This document shows positions 35,601-43,616 of a stretch of 56,956 nt of DNA, piece after piece; position 1 is the stretch's first letter; each line of letters starts with the position of its first letter. Both the position numbers and the translations under genes were made by a program. Origin of the DNA: an uncultured Clostridia bacterium (GTDB taxonomy: Bacteria; Bacillota; Clostridia; Christensenellales; Aristaeellaceae); the NCBI GenBank assembly GCA_947167215.1, contig CAMVHE010000013.1, forward strand, positions 1 to 56,956, in the 5' to 3' direction. The notes under the pieces were generated by a model. That model had not been told where the DNA came from, made no database searches, and saw only the letters and a list, made by a program, of their open reading frames with translations.

Positions 35601-35650
35601 CCTCCTATGTTATACTATTGTGGGTTTATTTCACAATAAGGCATAGGAGG
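35601..35650. repeat. 50-base imperfect palindrome
   Basis: CCTCCTATG (35601-35609) pairs with CATAGGAGG (35642-35650), and inside it TATTGTG (35616-35622) pairs with CACAATA (35632-35638). No T run follows, so it is not a standard terminator. It lies in the 320-base gap between rfbH and the flippase gene, which holds no gene. Confidence 0.7.
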
Positions 35651-35845
35651 TATATAAATATCCCCAAAGTCGTCTAATGCGTACACGAACCACCTATGCA
35701 GCAGTGATTTCGTAAAAGAAATCGACAGAGAATCAGAAAAAATATATATATAGATGACAAGAAAAGGAGTTTTGTAAAGGTTGCTGTTGAAAAAAACTCA
35801 GAATTCAGTAACGACATTTTCCTTTCTTTAAGGATTGAATAAGAA

Positions 35846-37090
35846 ATGGATATTAAAGAAATAAAGAAATATTTCAAAATGTTCCCCAAAGGTATTGCTA
35901 TTAATTTCTGTTGGAGTATAAGCGGAGTTCTACTAATCAATATCATCCTCCAATTTTTTGTATATCCAAAATGGAATAATGAATTGGGAAGCATGGCATA
36001 TGGCAATGTATTGTATCTAATGTCCTGGATTAATATACTTTCAATATCTTTAGGAATCAGCAGCAATTATGCCAGAATGAAAGAAAGTGTTTTCCGAGAA
36101 ACTCATAATTCACCATATATATTGATAATGATGATAGGGAGTTTTCTCTTTTTATTATTAATCATCCTACTGAACATTATTGGGGCAATAAGTCTTACTC
36201 TCGTTGAAGGTTTTTTCTTTTGGGGCTTAATGTGTTTAATGATGTGGAGGTATTACTCAGAAGTAGAGTTTCGTTTACACATTAATTACAAAGGCCTTTT
36301 TCTGTTTTACTTAATGATATCAATCGGATATCTGTTTGGAACCAGACTGTTTCAGTACACGAAGTTTTGGTTCTTTTCTCTCGTAGTAGGTGAACTGGTA
36401 GGTATAGGGTATGTAGCTAAGGTTGGAAATGTATTAAAATGGGATTCTAAAGTAAATGTAGAAGCGCTTTATCCTACCTTAAAAATCATTATTTATTTAT
36501 TTCTTTCTGAATTTCTATCAACTTTGATTTTTAATAGTGATCGCCTGCTGCTTAAAAGGATCAGCGGAGAGGCCGTGACATATTATTATCTGGCCTCTCT
36601 TCTCGGAAAGACTGTATCATTTATTTCCACCCCTTTAAACAGCATTATTGCCGGATATCTTTCAAAGTTTAAGGGCTTAATGAATAGAAAGATTCTAGCA
36701 CTGTCCATTCTGGGCTCTGTTATTGTAGTAATATTGGGTACCATAGGATGCACTCTTTGTTCGCATTTTGTGATTTCATTCTTATATCCAGATAACTATT
36801 CTATAGTGAAATCAAAGTTTTTAGTAGCTAATATGGCTCAGGTTGTTTATTTTACGGGGAATATTGTTCTTGTGATACTACTCAGATTTGGGAAGCCATT
36901 CTATAATATCACTATTAATGCGATATATGCCGTTTTGTTTTGCTGTGCCTGCATACCCGCTGTCTTAAATGCCAATTTCGATGCATTCTGTTTAGCCGTA
37001 TTATTTGTCAATGGTATCAGGCTGATAATGACTTATTGTTTTATGGCATATCAATCCTTCAGGGATGAAAAGAAAACAAGTTTAAGATAA
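35846..37090 (+). CDS. Wzx-like polysaccharide flippase
   Basis: 414 residues, with 12 or so hydrophobic segments over almost the whole length and few charged loops. IFNSDRLLLKRISGEAVTYYYLASLLGKTVSF matches the central motif of polysaccharide transporters of the Wzx/RfbX group, which flip lipid-linked units across the membrane. It is somewhat shorter than the usual ~430-480. The weak ribosome site AAGGA lies 11 bases before the ATG. AT content is high, as in its neighbours. The locus also encodes an ABC exporter, so either two glycans are made or this flippase handles a side-chain donor. Confidence 0.78.
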   Translation: MDIKEIKKYFKMFPKGIAINFCWSISGVLLINIILQFFVYPKWNNELGSMAYGNVLYLMSWINILSISLGISSNYARMKESVFRETHNSPYILIMMIGSFLFLLLIILLNIIGAISLTLVEGFFFWGLMCLMMWRYYSEVEFRLHINYKGLFLFYLMISIGYLFGTRLFQYTKFWFFSLVVGELVGIGYVAKVGNVLKWDSKVNVEALYPTLKIIIYLFLSEFLSTLIFNSDRLLLKRISGEAVTYYYLASLLGKTVSFISTPLNSIIAGYLSKFKGLMNRKILALSILGSVIVVILGTIGCTLCSHFVISFLYPDNYSIVKSKFLVANMAQVVYFTGNIVLVILLRFGKPFYNITINAIYAVLFCCACIPAVLNANFDAFCLAVLFVNGIRLIMTYCFMAYQSFRDEKKTSLR

Positions 37091-37337
37091 CCCTTGCGTT
37101 AATACTGAATCGAGTGTTAAGCATTTAAAAGGGAAGCCGAGCTTCTTTGAATACATTTAAGTGTTTCAAGCTAACTGAGCGTTCTCTTTGAACAAAACAA
37201 AAACTATTGCGCATAAATATCGATCGATAATGGTGCGATTGTGCTAAATTCTCATTACCTTATCAATCGAGTATAACAATTGCAGAAATAGTCTTATTAA
37301 TATGTTTTTTCCGAAAGCATAGTTTTAAGGAGCGGTT

Positions 37338-39164
37338 ATGAAGATTAGACTAGCAGATTATGTTGCTAATTTTTTAGTGGAGCATGGAGTTACAGATGTC
37401 TTCAGTGTCGTTGGCGGTGGAGCGATGCATATGAATGATGCCCTAGGGCATTGCCCAGGGTTGAAAGTTACTTATAACCATCATGAACAGGCATGCGCGA
37501 TAGCTGCAGAAGCATATGCACGTCTTGATAACCGCATTGCCGCTGTTTGTGTAACTACAGGCCCTGGAGGGACAAATGCAATTACTGGTGTTGTTGGCGG
37601 ATGGTTGGACTCAATTCCGATGTTCATTCTCAGTGGACAGGTTCGATATGACACAACAGCAAGGTTTGCATTGAAAGAAGCCGGGGCAATAGTTCGCGCT
37701 ATGGGCGACCAGGAATATGACATTGTAAAATCGGTTCAACCTATGACAAAGTATGCAGTTATGGTTGAAGATCCGGTCACAATTCGCTATCATTTGGAAC
37801 GTGCATGGCATTTGGCTACAACCGGTCGTCCGGGACCAGTCTGGATTGATATTCCTGTGAATTATCAGGGATGTTTTATCGAGACGGAAGGGCTCATAGG
37901 ATATGATTCTGATATCGATGATGAGCTGCTGCCACCTCCTGTACAGGATGATGTGGTAATGACAGTTTTAGAGAAAATAAAGAATTCAAAGCGTCCTGTA
38001 TTTCATGCAGGGTATGGTATTCGTCTTTCTGGCGGATATGATGTATTCAGAAGGGTGCTGGAGAAACTGAATATTCCGGTGGTTACATATTGGAATGCGG
38101 TGGATTTAATAGAAGATGAGCATCCGCTTTATATAGGACGCGCTGGAAATATGGGAGATCGACCGGGAAACTGGGCAATCCAGAATGCAGATCTGATTCT
38201 GGCTGTTGGCACACGGATTTCGATTCGCCAGGTTGGGTATAACTGGAAGACCTGGGCAAGAGCGGCCGAAGTTATTATGGTTGATATTGATCAGGGCGAG
38301 ATGAAAAAGCCGACAATCCATGTTGATCTGCCGATCTGGGCAGATGCAAAAGATTTTCTTACCAAGCTCGATCTTGCCACTGAGGAAATAGTGTACAGTA
38401 AAACGGACTGGATTCAAAAATGTTGCGGCTGGAAAGAAAAATATCCTGTTGTGTTGCCGCGGCATTGGGAGGATGATGGTGAAACTGCTAATGTTTATGC
38501 GTTTGTCAGGTATCTGAGCTCTCAACTACCAGAAAACAGTCTGACAGCAGTTTCCAATGGAGCCTGCTGCGTTGTTGGAAATCAGGCTTATGTGATCCAG
38601 AAGGGCAGCCGTATGGCAAACAACAGTGCGATTGCCTCTATGGGATATGGACTTCCAGCAGCGATTGGCACGTGTATCGGCGGAGGAAGGAGGAACACGA
38701 TCTGTCTGGAGGGTGATGGATCAATTATGATGAATCTCCAAGAACTGCAGACAATCCTGACAAACCGACTGCCGATTAAGATCTTTTTGATAAACAATAA
38801 TGGTTACCATTCTATCCGTATTACGCAGACGAATCTTTTTAACAGGAATTATGTTGGGATTGGACCCGAGTCAGGAGATTTGTCCTTTCCGGAGTTTAAG
38901 AAGATTGCGGAAGCATTTGGTTTTGTGTATTTCGCTGCCCACAGCAATGAGGAGATGAAATCTGTAGTAGATCAGGCCCTGAAAACAGAGGGGCCTGTAT
39001 TCACGGAAATCTTCACAGATATCAATCAAGTATGGGAACCGAAGAGTAGCACAAAGCGCTTGGAAGATGGTACGCTTGTAAGTGCTCCGCTGGAAGACCT
39101 TGCTCCTTTTCTTGGAAGAGAAGAGCTTGAAAAGATAATGGTTATTCCATTATTGGATGAATAA
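37338..39164 (+). CDS. Thiamine-diphosphate enzyme, YerE-like
   Basis: 608 residues with the acetohydroxyacid synthase three-domain fold. The N-terminal Pyr domain carries Glu50 (NHHEQACAIAAEAYAR), which activates the cofactor. A middle domain follows, then the PP domain with GYGLPAAIG and the thiamine-diphosphate motif EGDGSIMMN ... LINNNGYHSIR. In Yersinia, YerE of this family adds a two-carbon unit from pyruvate to a CDP-3,6-dideoxy-4-keto sugar in yersiniose synthesis. The neighbours rfbF-rfbG-rfbH supply exactly that sugar. A plain acetolactate synthase is the alternative, but no ilv genes are nearby and the locus is dedicated to sugars. Confidence 0.82.
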   Translation: MKIRLADYVANFLVEHGVTDVFSVVGGGAMHMNDALGHCPGLKVTYNHHEQACAIAAEAYARLDNRIAAVCVTTGPGGTNAITGVVGGWLDSIPMFILSGQVRYDTTARFALKEAGAIVRAMGDQEYDIVKSVQPMTKYAVMVEDPVTIRYHLERAWHLATTGRPGPVWIDIPVNYQGCFIETEGLIGYDSDIDDELLPPPVQDDVVMTVLEKIKNSKRPVFHAGYGIRLSGGYDVFRRVLEKLNIPVVTYWNAVDLIEDEHPLYIGRAGNMGDRPGNWAIQNADLILAVGTRISIRQVGYNWKTWARAAEVIMVDIDQGEMKKPTIHVDLPIWADAKDFLTKLDLATEEIVYSKTDWIQKCCGWKEKYPVVLPRHWEDDGETANVYAFVRYLSSQLPENSLTAVSNGACCVVGNQAYVIQKGSRMANNSAIASMGYGLPAAIGTCIGGGRRNTICLEGDGSIMMNLQELQTILTNRLPIKIFLINNNGYHSIRITQTNLFNRNYVGIGPESGDLSFPEFKKIAEAFGFVYFAAHSNEEMKSVVDQALKTEGPVFTEIFTDINQVWEPKSSTKRLEDGTLVSAPLEDLAPFLGREELEKIMVIPLLDE

Positions 39165-39213
39165 AAGAATACAAATATATTGAATAGCTGTCATGTACGG
39201 AGTGAAAGGTACT

Positions 39214-40149
39214 ATGAAAACAGCAGTGATTACCGGTGCAACCGGTGCAATTGGACGTGCGCTTATAAATATATGCATTAACGCCGGGTATGAAGTATTG
39301 GCTGTTGTGCATAGAAACTCTTCAAGGGCAGATGAGTTGGGTGCTATCTCCCATTGTACTGTATTGAAATTGGATTTGAACGAATATGAGCATGCCGTTG
39401 AAGCGCTGAAGAAACAAAAAATCGAATTGGATAACTACGAGCTGTTTTTCCACCTGGCATGGATGTCTTCCTTTGGAAAAGAACGGGAAAATGTACAGCT
39501 TCAGCTCGAAAATATACAGGCTTCCCTGGCAGCAGTTCATTTTGCTAATGCATTGGGGTGCAGAACTTTTATTGGAGCAGGTTCACAGGCTGAATATGGA
39601 CGGGTGCAGGGAAAGATCGGACCGGATACGCCGGCTTATCCGGAAACGGGGTATGGCATTGCGAAACTATCTGCTGGACATTTTACAAGACTCTTATGTG
39701 AACAAATGCATCTTCGCCATATCTGGTGTCGGATTCTCAGCGTATATGGGCCTTATGATCGGGAACAGACGCTGATTAGTACCGCTGTAAGACAAATGCT
39801 GTTAAATGAAGATACAGCATTCACCCCATGCGATCAGATGTGGGATTATATCTATGCAGACGATGCTGCCAAAGCGATTCTTTTAGCTGCTGAAAAAGGA
39901 GAAACGGGCAAGACCTATGTCATCGGAAGCGGAATTGTCCGGCCGTTGAAGGAATATATCGAAATGATTGCAGAATTAACCAATTATTCCAAGCCGATAG
40001 GATTTGGAAAACGTGGATATAATGATAAACAGGTAATGTATCTCAAGGCTGATATTGTAGCATTGCAGGCCATAGGATTTACTCAAAAGTTTACTTTTCG
40101 TGAAGGAATCAGCAGAACGATAGCGTGGATGAAGCACTTGAATCCTTGA
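39214..40149 (+). CDS. NAD-dependent sugar epimerase/reductase, YerF-like
   Basis: 311 residues, extended short-chain dehydrogenase. It has the GATGAIGR nucleotide motif at 9-16, FFHLAWMSS, the catalytic GYGIAKLSAGH (YxxxK), and RILSVYGPYD. The N-terminus MKTAVITGATG follows AAAGGT; an upstream ATG at 39193 has no ribosome site. After the YerE step the Yersinia pathway needs a ketoreductase (YerF) to finish CDP-yersiniose, and this gene lies in that position, 49 bases after the thiamine enzyme. The specific reduction is inferred from context. Confidence 0.83.
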   Translation: MKTAVITGATGAIGRALINICINAGYEVLAVVHRNSSRADELGAISHCTVLKLDLNEYEHAVEALKKQKIELDNYELFFHLAWMSSFGKERENVQLQLENIQASLAAVHFANALGCRTFIGAGSQAEYGRVQGKIGPDTPAYPETGYGIAKLSAGHFTRLLCEQMHLRHIWCRILSVYGPYDREQTLISTAVRQMLLNEDTAFTPCDQMWDYIYADDAAKAILLAAEKGETGKTYVIGSGIVRPLKEYIEMIAELTNYSKPIGFGKRGYNDKQVMYLKADIVALQAIGFTQKFTFREGISRTIAWMKHLNP

Positions 40150-40378
40150 GGATGATGGGCTGTTTAAAGTTCCAAAGAAAGCCCATATTTGAGCAATCAA
40201 AGTTGTTATGTTTAGGATGTATTTTGTGCCTGTCCAACAAAACCACTTGGTAATATCAGATTTCTGACAGGCATGATTTATATTTTCTTTGCTGCCGGGC
40301 TTTATTCTAACAATTTGCTGGTCTATATTGTTGTCCGGAATTCAAGAAGAGCATTTTTGTATAAGGTGTGTGAGAAAA

Positions 40379-41197
40379 ATGGAATTAAAGGAAGTTCAGG
40401 ACCGAAGCTTTGAATTATTATGTCTGCTAGATGATATTTGCAAAAAAGAGGGAGTCAAATATTTCCTTGATAGTGGGACGGAATTAGGAGCAGTTCGTGA
40501 TAAGAATATTATTCCGTGGGATGATGACATAGACATAAAAGTTATGCTGGAAGATTACCCTGCATTTAAATCGGCAATGCAGAAAAACCTTCCCCAATAT
40601 GTTCACTTAGTGGAACCCTCTGAATTTGCCCCGGGTTTTTATGATTTTATCTGCAGAATTGTTGATGATCGATATTTATTGCGAAGAGAAACCGAAGAGG
40701 ACCTTTATTATAAAAATCTTCAAAATCATATAGGTATTGACGTTTTTATCGTTTTTGGTATTCCGGACAATAAAATTCAACAGCTTTGTGCAATTGCCCA
40801 GATTCGTTTTATATATGGACTCGGAATGGGTCATCGATGGAGAATAGACTACTCAAAATATTCTACAGTAGAAAAAATAGCTATTGCCATGTTTAGCACA
40901 CTTGGAAAGTTATTTTCAACAAAAAGTATATGCAATCTATTCTTTAAAAAGATAGAGAAGCTTAATAGAAAGGCATATAAAACAGTTTGGCACACTTTTT
41001 TTAATCCCAAGAGAAAAATGAAAAAATGTTGGATGGAGGGTGTCCTGGAAGCTGAATTGAGAGGACGTCAGTTTCCTATCCCGACCGGCTATGATGAAGA
41101 ATTGACGCTATGTTATGGAAATTATATGATTCCCGTATGTGATAAAACGTTATATATTCAACATTTGGACGAGGCTGATTCATATCAGAAAAAATAG
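40379..41197 (+). CDS. LicD-family phosphotransferase
   Basis: 272 residues, normal for LicD. The nucleotidyltransferase core reads YFLDSGTELGAVRDKNIIPWDDDIDIKV (residues 28-55), with the Asp triad expected to bind metal. The C-terminus ends in GNYMIPVCDKTLY, like the YGDYM motif of the family. LicD enzymes transfer phosphocholine or similar groups to surface sugars. The frame opens 30 codons earlier, but AAGGTGTG precedes ATG 40379. No choline uptake or activation genes are present nearby, so the transferred group is unknown. Confidence 0.9.
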   Translation: MELKEVQDRSFELLCLLDDICKKEGVKYFLDSGTELGAVRDKNIIPWDDDIDIKVMLEDYPAFKSAMQKNLPQYVHLVEPSEFAPGFYDFICRIVDDRYLLRRETEEDLYYKNLQNHIGIDVFIVFGIPDNKIQQLCAIAQIRFIYGLGMGHRWRIDYSKYSTVEKIAIAMFSTLGKLFSTKSICNLFFKKIEKLNRKAYKTVWHTFFNPKRKMKKCWMEGVLEAELRGRQFPIPTGYDEELTLCYGNYMIPVCDKTLYIQHLDEADSYQKK

Positions 41198-41250
41198 ATA
41201 AGCGAACTGGTGGAATAGAAAAAGTCTGAAAAAAGGAAGAGAAATAATAC

Positions 41251-42180
41251 ATGAAGAAAGTTAGCATATTAATTCCCTGCTATAACGAAGAAGAAAATGT
41301 AGAAAAAATATGTGAAGCTGTTGTCGGACAAATGGAAGCATTGCGGGATTATGATTATGAGGTTGTATTTATAGATAACTGTTCGCAGGATAAGACAAGG
41401 CCAATTCTCAGAGAAATATGTAAAAGCAATGAAAAAGTGAAAGCAATTTTTAACGTTAAAAACTTTGGGCAATTCAATAGTCCCTACTATGGACTTTGTC
41501 AGACAACCGGTGACTGTGCAATTTGCATGTGCGCGGATTTTCAGGACCCGGTCGAACTGATCCCTGTCTTTTTGAAGTATTGGGAAGAAGGGTACCATAT
41601 AGTTTGCGGAGTAAAAACCTCGAGCAAAGAAAACAGGTTCATGTATGCCTTGAGAACCTTATATTACAAGATGATTAAAGCATTTTCTTCTGTTGATCAG
41701 ATTGAACATTTTACTGGCTTTGGATTATATGACAGAGCGTTTCTGGATATTCTTCGCAGTTTGAATGATCCCACTCCGTTTATCCGCGGGATTGTTGCAG
41801 AACTGGGCGGAAAACGGAAGGAAGTACCCTATGAACAGCCTTTAAGAAGGGCAGGAAAAACTCATAACAATTTTTATACTCTATTTGATGCTGCAATGCT
41901 CTCGGTTACAAGCTATACCAAAATAGGCATGAGAGTGGCAGAGTTTCTTGGAATGGGATTTGCCATTATAAATCTCATCATTGGCTTGATCTACCTAGTT
42001 TTAAAACTGATTTATTGGGACCGGTTCATTGCAGGTCAGGCACCTTTGATTATTGTCACATCTTTAATGTGCTCGATTATATTCGCATTTTTGGGCTTTT
42101 TAGGAGAGTATATTGCTGCAATTAATGTTAGGATCATGCACCGCCCATTGGTGATTGAGGAAGAAAGAATAAATTTTTAA
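41251..42180 (+). CDS. Membrane-anchored GT2, polyprenyl-phosphate glycosyltransferase
   Basis: 309 residues. The DPM/GtrB-type catalytic domain covers 1-215 (KVSILIPCYNEEENVEKICEAV, FIDNCSQDKT, MCADFQDPVELIP with the DxD-like motif). Two membrane helices follow at about 230-255 and 265-290, and the protein ends with the typical GEYIAAINVRIMHRPL. Such enzymes load a sugar onto undecaprenyl phosphate on the inner face, creating the donor for GT-C enzymes like the one at 29643. GGAAGAGA precedes the ATG. Here NCSQDKT replaces the common DGSxDxT. Confidence 0.9.
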   Translation: MKKVSILIPCYNEEENVEKICEAVVGQMEALRDYDYEVVFIDNCSQDKTRPILREICKSNEKVKAIFNVKNFGQFNSPYYGLCQTTGDCAICMCADFQDPVELIPVFLKYWEEGYHIVCGVKTSSKENRFMYALRTLYYKMIKAFSSVDQIEHFTGFGLYDRAFLDILRSLNDPTPFIRGIVAELGGKRKEVPYEQPLRRAGKTHNNFYTLFDAAMLSVTSYTKIGMRVAEFLGMGFAIINLIIGLIYLVLKLIYWDRFIAGQAPLIIVTSLMCSIIFAFLGFLGEYIAAINVRIMHRPLVIEEERINF

Positions 42181-42207
42181 TAGCATTGAGAAAGAAAGGT
42201 GAATACA

Positions 42208-43092
42208 GTGAAAGGAATCGTACTCGCTGGCGGTAGCGGCACGCGGCTTTATCCTTTGACCAAGGTGACATCAAAACAGCTTTTGCCCATTTACGATAAG
42301 CCCATGGTGTATTACCCTCTATCGACTTTGATGCTGGCAGGTATTCAGGATATCCTGATCATTTCGACACCCGAGGATACTCCTCGCTTTGAAGCACTGC
42401 TGGGAGATGGCCATCAGTTTGGCGTCCATCTCAGCTATACTGTCCAGCCAAGCCCTGACGGTCTTGCCCAGGCGTTTCTGATTGGCGAAGAGTTCATAGG
42501 AAAAGAAGAAAGTGCCATGATTCTCGGCGATAACATTTTTTACGGCAATGGCTTTCGCCGATTGCTGAGAAGTGCGGTCAGCCATGCCCAGGAGGGAAGG
42601 GCAACGGTATTCGGGTATTACGTTCCTGACCCGGAACGGTTTGGTGTTGTCGAGTTTGATTCGGATGGGCATGCAGTAAGCATTGAAGAAAAACCGAAGA
42701 TTCCCAAAAGCAATTATGCTGTTACGGGGCTGTATTTCTATCCGGCAGGTGTGGCAGAGAAGGCGAAAATGGTCAGACCGTCAGCAAGGGGAGAACTGGA
42801 AATAACAACCTTGAATGAGATGTATCTAAATAAGGGAGTCTTGGATGTCGAAAGGCTGGGAAGAGGGTTTGCTTGGCTGGATACAGGAACCATGGACTCG
42901 CTGCTACAGGCTGCCAATTTCGTGGAAACCGTTGAGACAAGGCAGGGAATCATGGTGTCTGCGCCGGAAGAAATTGCTTTTATCAATGGATGGATAGATG
43001 TTGCAGAACTCACGGAAGCGGCAAAGGTATATGGGAAAAGCCCTTATGGACAGCACCTGATGGCTGTTGCACAGGGACGGGTTATGTATTAG
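42208..43092 (+). CDS. rmlA: Glucose-1-phosphate thymidylyltransferase
   Basis: 294 residues. It makes dTDP-glucose, first in dTDP-rhamnose synthesis. It starts [32 protein letters not shown], and [31 protein letters not shown] and [15 protein letters not shown] are hallmark segments. The GTG at 42208 is preferred over the GTG at 42199 because AAAGGTG lies six bases upstream of it. The codon use is GC-richer than the preceding genes, closer to the chromosome core. It closes the polysaccharide locus; its partner rmlC is near the start of the locus. Confidence 0.96.
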   Translation: MKGIVLAGGSGTRLYPLTKVTSKQLLPIYDKPMVYYPLSTLMLAGIQDILIISTPEDTPRFEALLGDGHQFGVHLSYTVQPSPDGLAQAFLIGEEFIGKEESAMILGDNIFYGNGFRRLLRSAVSHAQEGRATVFGYYVPDPERFGVVEFDSDGHAVSIEEKPKIPKSNYAVTGLYFYPAGVAEKAKMVRPSARGELEITTLNEMYLNKGVLDVERLGRGFAWLDTGTMDSLLQAANFVETVETRQGIMVSAPEEIAFINGWIDVAELTEAAKVYGKSPYGQHLMAVAQGRVMY

Positions 43093-43121
43093 GAGAAACC
43101 TGAAAATCGTAAAAAAAGTTA

Positions 43122-43150
43122 TTTACAAAAAGAATTTGATGTGATAGAAT
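43122..43150 (+). promoter_or_regulatory. rpsO promoter
   Basis: TTTACA (43122-43127), 17 bases, TAGAAT (43145-43150). The leader of about 90 bases between promoter and rpsO carries repeated GGTGCTC units and AACC/GGTT complementarity, and could hold the S15 autoregulatory fold; the fold itself is not proven. Confidence 0.75.
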
Positions 43151-43244
43151 ACGGCAGTCGTAACCGGGTGCTCAGACATTTGTTTCTCCAGACGGTGCTC
43201 CGTGCTCTCGGTGGTTGACAAATATATTATTGGAGGAAAAAACA

Positions 43245-43514
43245 ATGGCACTTGACAAGGCAGGAAAAGAAGCAATAATCGCAGAATATGCGCGGCATGA
43301 AGGAGACACCGGTTCTCCTGAGGTTCAGATTGCACTGCTTACGGCTCGCATCAACAGCTTGAATGCTCATCTGAAGACACACGCTAAGGATCATCATTCT
43401 CATCGTGGCCTTCTGCTGATGGTTGGTCAGCGCCGCAGTATGCTCGACTATCTCAAGAAGATCGATATCGAGCGTTATCGTGCACTTGTTGCGAAGCTGG
43501 GTCTGCGCAAATAA
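43245..43514 (+). CDS. rpsO: 30S ribosomal protein S15
   Basis: 89 residues, the exact family length. It binds 16S rRNA in the small-subunit platform. Conserved segments are [40 protein letters not shown] and [22 protein letters not shown]. The frame opens ten codons earlier, but TTGGAGGA places the ATG at 43245. It is followed by a terminator and then pnp, the classical rpsO-pnp order. Confidence 0.98.
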   Translation: MALDKAGKEAIIAEYARHEGDTGSPEVQIALLTARINSLNAHLKTHAKDHHSHRGLLLMVGQRRSMLDYLKKIDIERYRALVAKLGLRK

Positions 43515-43530
43515 GCGCCGGAACCCAGAT

Positions 43531-43566
43531 GACCGTCGTTTGGGAAAACCAGGCGACGGTCTTTTT
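43531..43566 (+). terminator. Terminator between rpsO and pnp
   Basis: GACCGTCG (43531-43538) / CGACGGTC (43554-43561) then TTTTT. Read-through may supply part of pnp expression. Confidence 0.9.
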
Positions 43567-43616
43567 CGGTGCGAGGGTTCGCATCGAATGGTGTGTGGGA
43601 TGGAAAGGAGAAGAAA

